Positions 56,219-63,627 of a DNA stretch of 64,000 nucleotides are shown one piece after another. A program made the position numbers and the translations under genes. Source of the stretch: Nitrososphaeria archaeon (GTDB taxonomy: Archaea; Thermoproteota; Nitrososphaeria; Nitrososphaerales; JACAEJ01); contig JARVKB010000004.1 in the NCBI GenBank assembly GCA_029775925.1, forward strand, positions 87,865 to 151,864, in the 5' to 3' direction. The notes beneath the pieces are model-generated. The model had not been told where the DNA came from and ran no database searches. It was given only the letters and a program-made list of their open reading frames with translations. Position 1 is the first letter of the stretch, and each line of letters opens with the position of its first letter.

Positions 56219-56908
56219 TTAAACAAGTAAGACAGATATTATTCCGCTTAGGAAGATTCCATCGAATGTTCCAGCTCCACCAATGCTTGCTATTCTAGCT
56301 CCAAGTCTCGGGATTTTATGCAAGTTAGATATATCTGCGCCTATCAAAGTGCCAAGTACTCCAGAAGTATAAGCGATAATAGCGGGAGCATTAGAAGGTA
56401 AGATATAAGCCACAATTGCTGCTGTTAAAGGTGGGATAAAGGCTGGCGTAACTATTCCTAAACCTTTTACAGGTTTTGCAAATAAATGTGTAACCAGTGC
56501 AACTATTACTATTCCTGTAAGAACATAAAGAATCGTTGATGGCATTTTTAACAAAAGATAAATAGAAACGAATGTCGGTATTAAAGCACCACCTATATTT
56601 AAGGCAATTATTGTTGAAAATTCCTCATATTCGATCTGAGGTATTCTAAAATCTATACCGAAAAAGCTTACATATTCATCTTTAATTGTTGGGGAAAAGG
56701 TCTTAACGCTAAACAATGGTATGTTTATGTAGCTTCCAGCAAAAGTTGCAACAAGAATAAACATCGTTAATTGAGGACTAAAACCAATCCGCTTAAAGGC
56801 TAATCCAATAGCACCGATAAAAAGCAAACTTGTGACAAAGACTAATAGTAAAAAGAGAACCAATAGCAAAGTACGACTAAAAGACCAATAGATAATTTTT
56901 CTATCCAA
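56219..56908 (-). CDS. DUF1614 membrane protein
   Basis: 229-aa polytopic membrane protein (about seven hydrophobic segments) with the DUF1614 signature near the end, SIGGAGTFDGIFLSGIISVLLV, and GTLIGADISNLHKI. Function is unknown. The next gene downstream starts 50 bp beyond its upstream end, both on the minus strand, but shared transcription is uncertain. Confidence 0.78.
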   Translation of the reverse strand: MDRKIIYWSFSRTLLLVLFLLLVFVTSLLFIGAIGLAFKRIGFSPQLTMFILVATFAGSYINIPLFSVKTFSPTIKDEYVSFFGIDFRIPQIEYEEFSTIIALNIGGALIPTFVSIYLLLKMPSTILYVLTGIVIVALVTHLFAKPVKGLGIVTPAFIPPLTAAIVAYILPSNAPAIIAYTSGVLGTLIGADISNLHKIPRLGARIASIGGAGTFDGIFLSGIISVLLV

Positions 56909-56975
56909 ACATCACACCATTATGTTTATGCTATCGTTTATTAACTAAAAATAAAAGATTGCTAATCTAGATGCT

Positions 56976-57698
56976 TTATTTAGGAAGAATATAGCTAAAA
57001 TTCTTGATTTTATGATTGCTTTTTATAGGTGAGTATCTCTTTACTATTAAATATGTAAATAATGTGACAGCAATAGTCATAAAGAAAAGAATTCCTTCAA
57101 CAAACCAGACTTCTTTAATTAGCATGTGATAAATTGATACAGTTATCATATTTACTGATGTATGGGTTCCTATTGCTAAAATTAGAAATCTTTTCATATT
57201 TAGTGCACAAAGAACTAGGAAGGATAGAGCAACGTGTAATAGAATTGCGATATTTCTTTCTATCGCTCCAGGTAATAAATCAATAAAGGTATATTCAGAC
57301 ATTAGAAAAATGATAGCGAGAACGTTTAACGCGTAAATGATAACTGCTTCTAAGAACCCCCATCCAAGACCAAAAGATAATATATGCTTATTATCTTCTC
57401 TAGTGAGAGATACCTTTTTTATGCAAATATATCTAATACCTTCCTCAAAAATTCCTGCAAGGAGGGATGCATAACCAAAGTAAATCAAACTCGATGCAAA
57501 ATCTTGATTATAAATCAATAAAGGAAGCTGAAGAGGTAAAATTCTTAGAATTAAAGCAATAAACCATCCCACTCCTCCAAGTATGAAGGCAAGCCACATA
57601 GAACCTTTAGCTTTAGCAATGTATACAAATATTGCAAAAGCTGGGATTAATGCTATTAAAATAGCAACCCAGCTAGGAATTTGAATTTCAAAAGTCAA
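56976..57698 (-). CDS. YhfC-type intramembrane metalloprotease-like protein
   Basis: 240-aa membrane protein with a CAAX-protease-like constellation: GIFEEGIRYICIKK (EExxR), LLHVALSFLVL (HxxxS) and GTHTSVNMI (HxxxN), matching the YhfC/ABI superfamily. About eight hydrophobic segments are visible. It probably processes membrane-embedded peptides; the substrate is unknown. It is followed in transcription order by the DUF1614 gene. Confidence 0.72.
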   Translation of the reverse strand: MTFEIQIPSWVAILIALIPAFAIFVYIAKAKGSMWLAFILGGVGWFIALILRILPLQLPLLIYNQDFASSLIYFGYASLLAGIFEEGIRYICIKKVSLTREDNKHILSFGLGWGFLEAVIIYALNVLAIIFLMSEYTFIDLLPGAIERNIAILLHVALSFLVLCALNMKRFLILAIGTHTSVNMITVSIYHMLIKEVWFVEGILFFMTIAVTLFTYLIVKRYSPIKSNHKIKNFSYILPK

Positions 57699-57725
57699 AA
57701 TCTACTCACTATTTTATGGATTAAA

Positions 57726-58199
57726 TCAAACCGTAGTCTTGGGGGCGAATCTGTTATAGAAGAAGCCTAGAAGAAAACCAAAGATAAGAGATGTGATTAA
57801 ACCTTCTCCTAAATTATATAGATAATAAGTAAAGCCATATTGCAAATTCCCGAAGCCAAGTATTACAGAGAAGATTAGCCATAAAATTATGCCAAATATA
57901 ATACCTTTGATTATCGATGTTCTGCCAGGAATCTTCTCGTAAGCCCAACCGTATATTAGCCCAAATATCAATCCTAGAATGATTCCTGCAATAAATACAG
58001 AAATTATCCCAATGGTCAATGCGAAATTGAAAAATTCTTCTATCGATATAGAATATCCAGGGGGTAAATTAGCCATAATAATAGATATAATTTCCTCTTT
58101 CAGAAGAATCAATGTAAGGTATGTGAATGGAGCAAGAATGATGCCATAAATAACTCCTGAAACAACCCCTGCTTTCATGCCTGTCATAACTTTACCCAA
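57726..58199 (-). CDS. Four-TM membrane protein of unknown function
   Basis: 157 aa with four Gly/Ile-rich hydrophobic segments (GMKAGVVSGVIYGIILAPFTY; TIGIISVFIAGIILGLIFGLIYGWAYEKI; IKGIIFGIILWLIFSVILGFG; GLITSLIFGFLLGFFYNRF). The repeated GxxxGxxYG pattern suggests an internal duplication. It is separated by 27 bp from the YhfC-like gene and likely shares its transcript. No family was recognised. Confidence 0.6.
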   Translation of the reverse strand: MGKVMTGMKAGVVSGVIYGIILAPFTYLTLILLKEEIISIIMANLPPGYSISIEEFFNFALTIGIISVFIAGIILGLIFGLIYGWAYEKIPGRTSIIKGIIFGIILWLIFSVILGFGNLQYGFTYYLYNLGEGLITSLIFGFLLGFFYNRFAPKTTV

Positions 58200-58425
58200 T
58201 TAAACCATTGTGTTAATGTATATTACACTATAAAAACTTTATCTGATGATGAGAAAGTTAATTTGATTGATATTTTTGATGGGCCGGGCCATATGCAATT
58301 AAAAAATTAAGTGAGTCCAAAAAAACGTTTCATTGATGGCGGAATTATCACTCATCCGAATTGCGGGCTCAAAATTCTTGTCTTTGAACAATGTAAATTA
58401 AAGTTAAGCTCTTATCTATGGCAAC
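58200..58425. other. Intergenic region at the edge of the atypical patch
   Basis: About 225 bp that includes a GC-rich GGGCCGGGCC at 58280-58289, unlike the surrounding AT-rich sequence. No gene was recognised; it marks the start of a patch of different composition. Confidence 0.35.
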
Positions 58426-58862
58426 TCAGTCTTCAAAAATAAATTCAGTCAATGGATGTGTCTTGTCAATCCATGGTGACTTAAATCCCCATTCTTTCGC
58501 CATTATATCTCGCCTATACGGGACAAACTGTATAGTGTTAGACTTGCCTATCAACGCCCTTAGAAGAGATTTCCTCTTCCAGTAGGGCTTATCCACAACA
58601 TACTCGCTTCCGAGCTTTATAATGTCGAAAGCCTTGAAGACCACGGGGTACCTGCGTATCAAGAGATGATCCGGAAACTGGGTGCTGCAACGCCTCTGGC
58701 AAGGCGTAAACTCCTCCCGTCCTGTTTCTGGGTTTACGTAAACCACTTCACCGTCAATTATGAAGCTTCCAGGAATAGCCTTCGCAGCCTCAACAATCTC
58801 AGGAAGCCTAACCGTGTAGATTATTCCGTGGCGGTTCTGAAGCGTAACCTAGCATCGCCCGC
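58426..58862 (-). pseudogene. ATP-dependent DNA ligase remnant (frameshifted, 5'-truncated)
   Basis: Continuous translation upstream of the GTG-proximal frame reads NRHGIIYTVRLPEIVEAAK then AIPGSFIIDGEVVYVNPETG, the strand around ligase motif III/IIIa. It continues into PCQRRCSTQFPDHLLIRRYPVVFKAFDII and ends EFIFED. A stop (TAG, 58849-58851) interrupts the frame where restoring one base (GATGCTAGG-GTT) would continue DARVTLQN. No nucleophile-lysine motif I survives upstream, so this is a broken adenylation-domain fragment. The family assignment is by motif memory. Confidence 0.55.
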
Positions 58863-59019
58863 GCCTCACAACAAATTTTGGACAGCGAAATGAAAGTAAC
58901 TTCAAATCAAAGATTGAACAGCAGAGTAATGGCTTTTTAGGATCGTTTAAGCCGCTTGTCCTAACCATGCTTTGACCTTCATTTTCAGGTTAAGTTTTGG
59001 ATGAAAGAGATTTATAGCA

Positions 59020-59047
59020 ATATTTAAATATAATAATATTTAAATAT
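59020..59047. promoter_or_regulatory. Twin 12-bp palindromes upstream of arsR
   Basis: ATATTTAAATAT occurs twice, at 59020-59031 and 59036-59047, within a larger symmetric AT-rich stretch 24 bp before the arsR GTG. It overlaps the expected TATA/BRE position. This is probably the autoregulatory ArsR operator, although the TATA box itself could explain part of the pattern. Confidence 0.55.
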
Positions 59048-59070
59048 TATTATAAAATAATGGTTTAAAC

Positions 59071-59391
59071 GTGCATTCAGCAATGAAAAACCTGAGGTTT
59101 AAGGCTAAAATGTTCAAGGCCCTTTCAGATCCTGTGAGGTTTGAAATTCTAGAATACTTGCGCAGTGGCGAAAAATGTGTATGCGAAATTGTTCCTCATG
59201 TTGGAATTTCCCAGCCTGTTGTTTCTCGGCATCTAGCCATATTGAAGAGGTGTGGGCTTGTAAAAGACAGACAGAAAGGAAACAGAAGGCTCTATTCTGT
59301 AACAAATCCGGGATTATTCAGGGTAATCGACGCTGTAAATGATGAGTTGTTGGATGCACTTGTGAGGCATGTTGTTGAACAGATTGCGTGA
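59071..59391 (+). CDS. arsR: ArsR/SmtB-family metalloregulator
   Basis: 106-aa winged-helix repressor (FKALSDPVRFEILEYLRSGEKCVCEIVPHVGISQPVVSRHLAILKRCGLVKDRQKGNRRLYSVT). A CVC pair in the DNA-binding helix region (Cys35 and Cys37) is the ArsR-type thiolate site for As(III)/Sb(III) or a similar soft metal. The start is GTG 59071 or ATG 59083. It is followed after 11 bp by two thioredoxin-like genes in the same direction. Base composition is richer in GC than the rest of the window, suggesting transfer. Confidence 0.9.
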   Translation: MHSAMKNLRFKAKMFKALSDPVRFEILEYLRSGEKCVCEIVPHVGISQPVVSRHLAILKRCGLVKDRQKGNRRLYSVTNPGLFRVIDAVNDELLDALVRHVVEQIA

Positions 59392-59402
59392 GGTGGATGA
59401 GA

Positions 59403-59663
59403 ATGGTTGTTAAGGTTGAAACTTTCACGGCTGAACCGCCATGTGCGGGCTGCCTAAAACTGTTGGAGTATGCGGATTTGATTAAGGCGAAATACGGCGA
59501 TAGAGTGGAAGTGATAAAGCATATCGGGCCATGTGAAGAGTTCGGCAAATACGGCTTAACAGTGGTTCCAGCCATAGTCTTCAATGAAGGAAAAATAAAG
59601 ATCATGGGCGTTTGCCCAAGCATGCAAACCATCGAGGCTGCGCTTAAAGAAATGGGGGTTTAA
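59403..59663 (+). CDS. Thioredoxin-fold small protein with CxxC
   Basis: Redox-active-disulfide-type small thioredoxin (about 86 aa from ATG 59403; the frame opens at 59388). It has VVKVETFTAEPPCAGCLKLLEYADLIKAKYG with the CAGC active site, the cis-Pro loop GLTVVPAIVFNEGKIKIMG and an extra C-terminal Cys in GVCPSMQTI. It resembles MTH895/TM0996-like glutaredoxin-fold proteins. It is co-transcribed with arsR and a paralogue, so it is probably induced by the same metal and may shuttle thiols or metals. Confidence 0.8.
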   Translation: MVVKVETFTAEPPCAGCLKLLEYADLIKAKYGDRVEVIKHIGPCEEFGKYGLTVVPAIVFNEGKIKIMGVCPSMQTIEAALKEMGV

Positions 59664-59666
59664 AAC

Positions 59667-59927
59667 ATGCCTGTAAAAGTTGAAGTTTTCACTTCTGAGC
59701 CGCCATGCTCCGGCGGAAGACTGCTCCTCAAGCTCGTAGAGAAAATCAAAGAGGAGTATAAGAGCAAAATTGAGGTTGAAATCTATCGTGGAATAAACCC
59801 AAAACTGGGTGAGTATGGCATAAACGCGAGTCCGGCTGTAGTCATCGACAAGGACATACGCATAATAGGCGTTTGCCCAAGTGAAGAAACCTTTAAAGAA
59901 GCATTAAGGGAGGCAGGCGTGCAATAA
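59667..59927 (+). CDS. Thioredoxin-fold paralogue lacking the second active-site Cys
   Basis: 86-aa paralogue of the preceding protein, three bases downstream. The active site reads EPPCSGGRLLLK (CxxG), so only the N-terminal Cys remains. The cis-Pro region GINASPAVVIDKDIRIIG and the C-terminal GVCPSEET Cys are kept. It may work by a monothiol mechanism or bind metal with the conserved C-terminal Cys rather than act as a disulfide reductase. Confidence 0.75.
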   Translation: MPVKVEVFTSEPPCSGGRLLLKLVEKIKEEYKSKIEVEIYRGINPKLGEYGINASPAVVIDKDIRIIGVCPSEETFKEALREAGVQ

Positions 59928-60321
59928 TATCAGAAAGCTTACTAAACAAGCTTACACAGACTATAGATCTCCAAAGGTTTTTTGTTATACCTCTCTCTTT
60001 AATTTTACATTTTAGTTTTTGCACTTTCCTAACGACAATCGAATCAGGCTTGTACCGGATTTTGTTAATGGAACCTGTTATGGTAGCAAAAAAGATTCCC
60101 GCTGAAGTCGAGGTATCGTGCGCATAGTCTCGACCGCTGAATCCTTGTTTGCATCTATCCCAACGTGAACAAAGTCTCTCCACTCGATCTTTTCTGGTAA
60201 CTGACAGAAACCGAAAGTTGCGTATGTATCTAGGCAAGCCAAGTTTTCTGGAAGTAAAGTACGCGTCTCCTTTGTAGGCACTATCAAAAGTTAGCAGTAT
60301 CTTAATTTTTACTAAAGGATA
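59893..60321 (-). pseudogene. Possible transposase-like relic
   Basis: Open frame of about 142 codons without ATG start (upstream stop at 60322-60324), reading ILLTFDSAYKGDAYFTSRKLG, RYIRNFRFLSVTRKDRVERLC, then GIFFATITGSINKIR. The DSAYKGDAYF and VERLCSRWDR segments are reminiscent of DDE transposase C-terminal halves, and the 3' end runs into the second thioredoxin gene. No terminal inverted repeats were found. The call is weak; the interval 59928-60546 otherwise holds no gene. Confidence 0.3.
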
Positions 60322-60546
60322 TTAGATTAGAAGGTTTTTCCCCATCAGGTTCGACAAATTCATGCCTATTGACAAATAGCTTAAAACAATGGTATTCTTT
60401 ATTTTCGAGGATGATTTAGCTTAAACAGTCAATGTCTCATTATGGCAAGGAACCATTTATTCACAAAAGATAGATTGTCTAAAAGAGCCATAAAAACGAT
60501 ACTTGGAGGACAATAAAACGAGTAAAATTTAGAAAAAAACTTATAA

Positions 60547-61551
60547 TTGGAGAAATTTAATAATCTATTAGCAAAAATGAATCTTGTTAAGCTTCGCTTA
60601 TCCATGGTAGGTACTCTAGCCTTTCTAATTGGCTTATCTACTCTATTCTTTGCAGTAATTCTCAGTCTGATAGGACCATTGAACATCATATTGCTAGTAT
60701 CGTTTGTGGTAATTTTTAACCTCATACAGTGGCTCATCGCTCCTTACATGATCGATGCCATGTATAAAGTCAAAGAGATATCAAGAAATGAAAACCCAAA
60801 ACTTTACAATATGGTCGAGAATTTAAGCAAAAAAGCCAAAATAAAGATGCCAAAGGTGATGATAGCTAAGATTCCTATCCCAAATGCCTTTGCTTATGGT
60901 TCTCCTATAGCTGGAAGAAGAGTAGCAGTAACTGAGACATTGTTAAAAACTCTTGATGATGAGGAAGTAGAAGCAGTCATAGGGCATGAATTAGGCCATC
61001 TTAAGCATAGAGATGTTCAAATAATGATGTTCGCTTCAGTACTGCCAGCTATATTTTACTTTATAGCCTACTCCTTTATGATGTCTGCTTGGTTTGGTGG
61101 GTATGGAAGAGATAGAAGTAATGCTGGTCTAGCTATATTGATAGGGCTTGCATGTATGGTCATATATTGGATACTATCTCTTTTCGTATTAGGATTAAGT
61201 AGGCTAAGAGAGTACTATGCAGATAGCCATAGTGCTAAGATAGTTGAAGATGGGCCCCGCAAGCTATCTGAAGCTTTGGCCAAGATAGTCGATTATAGCG
61301 CTAATATGAAATATAGCTCACATCAACAGGCAAGTGCATTTAATAGCTTTAGAACCTTGTTCATCACTGATCCAGAAAGGGCTGATAAAGACTATCAAGA
61401 AATTGTGAAATCATCTGGATATCCAAGGGATAGAGAACTGGTCGAAAGAATATTATCAAGAAGGATTACAACTACAGATAGAATTTTAGAATTATTCTCG
61501 ACTCACCCAAACATAGTTAAGCGCCTAAAAGCTTTACAGAGGTTGAGTTAA
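60547..61551 (+). CDS. htpX: HtpX-like M48 zinc metalloprotease
   Basis: 334-aa membrane protease for membrane-protein quality control. Two N-terminal TM helices (about 18-65) are followed by the zinc motif in AVIGHELGHLKHRDV (His147, Glu148, His151), two further TM segments (about 156-205) and the third ligand Glu in LREYYADSHSAKI. The start is TTG 60547 or ATG 60577 (MNLVKLRLS). It is followed 33 bp later by an unknown gene. Confidence 0.92.
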   Translation: MEKFNNLLAKMNLVKLRLSMVGTLAFLIGLSTLFFAVILSLIGPLNIILLVSFVVIFNLIQWLIAPYMIDAMYKVKEISRNENPKLYNMVENLSKKAKIKMPKVMIAKIPIPNAFAYGSPIAGRRVAVTETLLKTLDDEEVEAVIGHELGHLKHRDVQIMMFASVLPAIFYFIAYSFMMSAWFGGYGRDRSNAGLAILIGLACMVIYWILSLFVLGLSRLREYYADSHSAKIVEDGPRKLSEALAKIVDYSANMKYSSHQQASAFNSFRTLFITDPERADKDYQEIVKSSGYPRDRELVERILSRRITTTDRILELFSTHPNIVKRLKALQRLS

Positions 61552-61584
61552 AGTTTTTAAAAGAGGCTTTAAAAAGGAATTCAA

Positions 61585-62100
61585 ATGCTACCGTCTTACA
61601 TTCTCAAAAGAGAAATCTTTAAGCTTTATAACAAAGACCCAATAGGGTGGTATATCTTAATCAGGAGAGATCAAAAAGGATATTATGACACTACTATCGT
61701 ACATAAAAAAGATGTTTGGCTAATAAAAGAAGAACAAATAAATCCTTACGAATTAATTGGTTTCGGTTTTAAAGGCGAGTTAGAAAATAATGAAGCGCTT
61801 AAATTTATAAGATCTTATCAATTTGGCTTTAGACCTATCTCCAAAAAGATCTTAGACGATTTTATGATATCCCTTAACGATGAAAAAAATTTGAGTAAAT
61901 TGATGAGCAAAATTATAGAAGAGGATCCAGTACCTGTTGATAAGATAAAGAGCGAATTTATGGTTCAAGGGCCTTTGATATATCCTACAAAGCCTATAGA
62001 ACTCATATCAAATCAGAACGAGATGGATGTGCAGCTTAAGATAGAACTAGATAAGCTTATTTACAGAAAGTATCCCCACTTACTCACTACTTACCTTTGA
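61585..62100 (+). CDS. Conserved-looking hypothetical protein
   Basis: 171 aa, soluble, mixed alpha/beta with many charged residues (ILKREIFKLYNKDPIGWYILIRRDQKGYYDTTIVHKKDVWLIKEE; FGFRPISKKILDDFM; ending IYRKYPHLLTTYL). No family was recognised. It is in the same direction as htpX, 33 bp downstream, and overlaps the end of the convergent GNAT gene by 14 bp. Confidence 0.6.
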   Translation: MLPSYILKREIFKLYNKDPIGWYILIRRDQKGYYDTTIVHKKDVWLIKEEQINPYELIGFGFKGELENNEALKFIRSYQFGFRPISKKILDDFMISLNDEKNLSKLMSKIIEEDPVPVDKIKSEFMVQGPLIYPTKPIELISNQNEMDVQLKIELDKLIYRKYPHLLTTYL

Positions 62101-62530
62101 ATCTTAGGCGCTTTAACATAATTAATGCATCTTCACCATCTATATAATAATTGGGGATAAAACCTATTTCTTCAAACCCAAATTTTTTATAAAAATTTAT
62201 TGCTTCAAAATTACTAACTCTTACTTGGAGTTCCACATAATTGACTTTTCTTGAAAGGTAAGCTAAACTTTCTCTCATTAACCTACTGCCAATGCCTTTT
62301 CTTCTAAATTCGGGGAGAACTGCTATCGACACTAATGTTCCTTTATCCCCCCTTACAGAGGCTATTATATAGCCTACAATTTGATTATTTTTTTTAGCGA
62401 TATAAAAGCCATTTTTATCATTTATCAAAAAATAGAGAAAAGTTGAGTAGTCATAAGGGTGATTAAAGCATATTCTCTCTATTCGTAATACTTCATTCAG
62501 ATCTTCTTTCTTACATCTCCTTATCAACAA
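62087..62530 (-). CDS. GNAT N-acetyltransferase (RimI/Ard1-like)
   Basis: 147-aa acetyl-CoA-dependent N-terminal acetyltransferase: IRRCKKEDLNEVLRIERICFNHPY, IVGYIIASVRGDKGTLVSIAVLPEFRRKGIGSRLMRESLAYL with the acetyl-CoA loop RRKGIGSRLM, and VELQVRVSNFEAINFYKKFGFEEIGFIPNYYIDGEDALIMLK. This matches archaeal RimI/Ard1 enzymes that acetylate many N-termini. It overlaps the convergent hypothetical gene by 14 bp. Confidence 0.9.
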   Translation of the reverse strand: MLIRRCKKEDLNEVLRIERICFNHPYDYSTFLYFLINDKNGFYIAKKNNQIVGYIIASVRGDKGTLVSIAVLPEFRRKGIGSRLMRESLAYLSRKVNYVELQVRVSNFEAINFYKKFGFEEIGFIPNYYIDGEDALIMLKRLRFKGK

Positions 62531-62586
62531 ATCAATATTTTATAAAGAAAAGATTTTAATAAGAAAATCTGTGATCTTAAAAATAT

Positions 62587-62684
62587 GCCGAGGTAGCTCA
62601 GCCTGGGAGAGCATCCGACTCATTTATGCTATGAGGGTGAGGCTGAAGACCGGACTGTCGCAGGTTCAAGTCCTGCCCTCGGCA
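62587..62684 (+). tRNA. tRNA-Phe(GAA) with a 24-nt intron at position 30/31
   Basis: Acceptor GCCGAGG/CCTCGGC with discriminator A, D-arm GCTC/GAGC, T-arm GCAGG-TTCAAGT-CCTGC, no encoded CCA. Removing 62618-62641 gives anticodon stem TCCGG/CCGGA and loop CTGAAGA with anticodon GAA at 62645-62647, mature length 74. The intron forms a canonical bulge-helix-bulge: helix CATC/GGTG, bulges CGA and AGG, and inner stem CTCAT/ATGAG. Splicing after the second bulge base yields exactly these ends. The position lies inside the anticodon stem, not the usual 37/38. Confidence 0.93.
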
Positions 62685-62940
62685 TAAAGTTAATATCAGC
62701 ATTAACCTGGTTAATATTAGCATTAACCAAAGGTCTTAAGGCTACCATTAAGTTAGGCCATGTCTCTGCTTTATTCTTAATCAAAGGAAGTTCCAAGTTA
62801 ATGAAGGTCTTAACCTTTGAGAGAATATTATGCTTCATGACTTTGGCCAGATTTGGATTTGGATTCGTTTTATTCATCAAGAAGGCCAGTTCGCTTCTCG
62901 TTAATAGAGCTGGTTTAAGCTCTTTGTTCATGCTCATCAT
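62685..62940 (-). CDS. Possible small protein running into tRNA-Phe
   Basis: Open frame from ATG 62940 that continues antisense through the tRNA 3' half to 62629. The non-tRNA part (about 85 codons) reads MNKELKPALLTRSELAFLMNKTN then VKTFINLELPLIKNKAE. The tail RAGLEPATVRSSASPS is the familiar antisense-tRNA peptide and is probably not meaningful. The N-terminal part looks protein-like and may belong to an element integrated at the tRNA; the family is unknown. Confidence 0.4.
62689..62728. repeat. Tandem 19-bp repeat abutting tRNA-Phe
   Basis: GTTAATATCAGCATTAACC (62689-62707) is repeated at 62710-62728 with one change. Each unit is itself nearly palindromic (GTTAAT...ATTAAC). It starts five bases after the tRNA 3' end. 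It could be an integrase arm site, a regulator site or iteron-like; a third related inverted pair lies at 63858-63897. Confidence 0.55.
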
Positions 62941-62988
62941 CCTCTAACAGAATAACAACTCTATAAGAAAAAAATTTGCGGAGCATGG

Positions 62989-63243
62989 CTAATCCTCTTT
63001 TAAGTATAGATAATCGGATTCTATTCCTGAAGGCCTTACAACTTTCCTATGATATTCGCTAGCCAAATCCTTCATGAGTTGCATTTCAAGGTCCAGCAAG
63101 ATTTGGTCAATATCGTTAAAAGGATCGGCATGAGGAGCTTCTTTTGGAATTTTTAAGATGCCCTTGTGATCTTCTCTACATGCTGGCATGAATATGAATT
63201 TTAGCCATGCTACTATTTCTAGGGCCTTGATGGTTTCGCTCAT
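62989..63243 (-). CDS. Unknown 84-aa protein
   Basis: 84-aa acidic/basic helical protein (MSETIKALEIVAWLKFIF; DPFNDIDQILLDLEMQLMKDLASEYHRKVV; ending ESDYLYLKED) with one Cys. No family was recognised. It lies upstream of the tRNA-proximal small ORF on the same strand (48-bp gap) and could share its transcript. It may belong to the putative element. Confidence 0.4.
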   Translation of the reverse strand: MSETIKALEIVAWLKFIFMPACREDHKGILKIPKEAPHADPFNDIDQILLDLEMQLMKDLASEYHRKVVRPSGIESDYLYLKED

Positions 63244-63344
63244 ATCTCTTCATTCCACAAAGTAGAAAGGTTAGTATTTAACGCTTAATCTCATTTTAAA
63301 AATAATAAATTAATGTAAGAACTACATAACAACCATTAAGTTCT

Positions 63345-63378
63345 CCTATTTCCTATTGGATATTTTGTAGGAAATGGG
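63345..63378. repeat. 11-bp inverted repeat
   Basis: CCTATTTCCTA (63345-63355) faces TAGGAAATGGG (63368-63378), ten of eleven pairs matching, 12-nt loop. It lies in the 228-bp gap between two divergent small ORFs and may be an operator or a stem-loop. The rest of the gap shows only TATA-like AT-rich sequence. Confidence 0.5.
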
Positions 63379-63471
63379 TAATTAATCTCCCTAGGGTATT
63401 TAAACTCATGCAAATTTTAACAAGCAAAGATTTATATATTAAACTCTCTCCTTTGGGTAAAGAGTAGAATT

Positions 63472-63627
63472 ATGCTTAAGACTTTGAAGATTAAACCTGA
63501 AACTCATAAAGAATTAACAAAGATAGTAGGAGAATTACAAGCTAGGAATGGAGAAGTTAAAAGTTTTGATGATGCTATTCTTGAATTGATTAAATTATGG
63601 AAGGAAAGTAAGGCTAAGAAGGCCTGA
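63472..63627 (+). CDS. Small ribbon-helix-helix-like protein
   Basis: 51-aa basic protein starting at ATG 63472: MLKTLKIKPETHKELTKIV, then VKSFDDAILELIKLWKESKAKKA. A beta strand with alternating residues followed by two helices is the CopG/VapB-like ribbon-helix-helix layout seen in archaeal plasmids, viruses and antitoxins. A TATA-like TTTATATATTAAA lies about 30-40 bp upstream. No toxin partner is visible. A perfect 7-bp hairpin (63635-63652) follows the stop. Confidence 0.6.
   Translation: MLKTLKIKPETHKELTKIVGELQARNGEVKSFDDAILELIKLWKESKAKKA

Noticed and set aside
60078..60287. 69-codon minus-strand frame with VHVGIDANKDSAV
   Set aside because: Looks transposase-like at first, but it overlaps the longer frame 59893-60321 in another phase, and the order of DDE-like pieces would be reversed.
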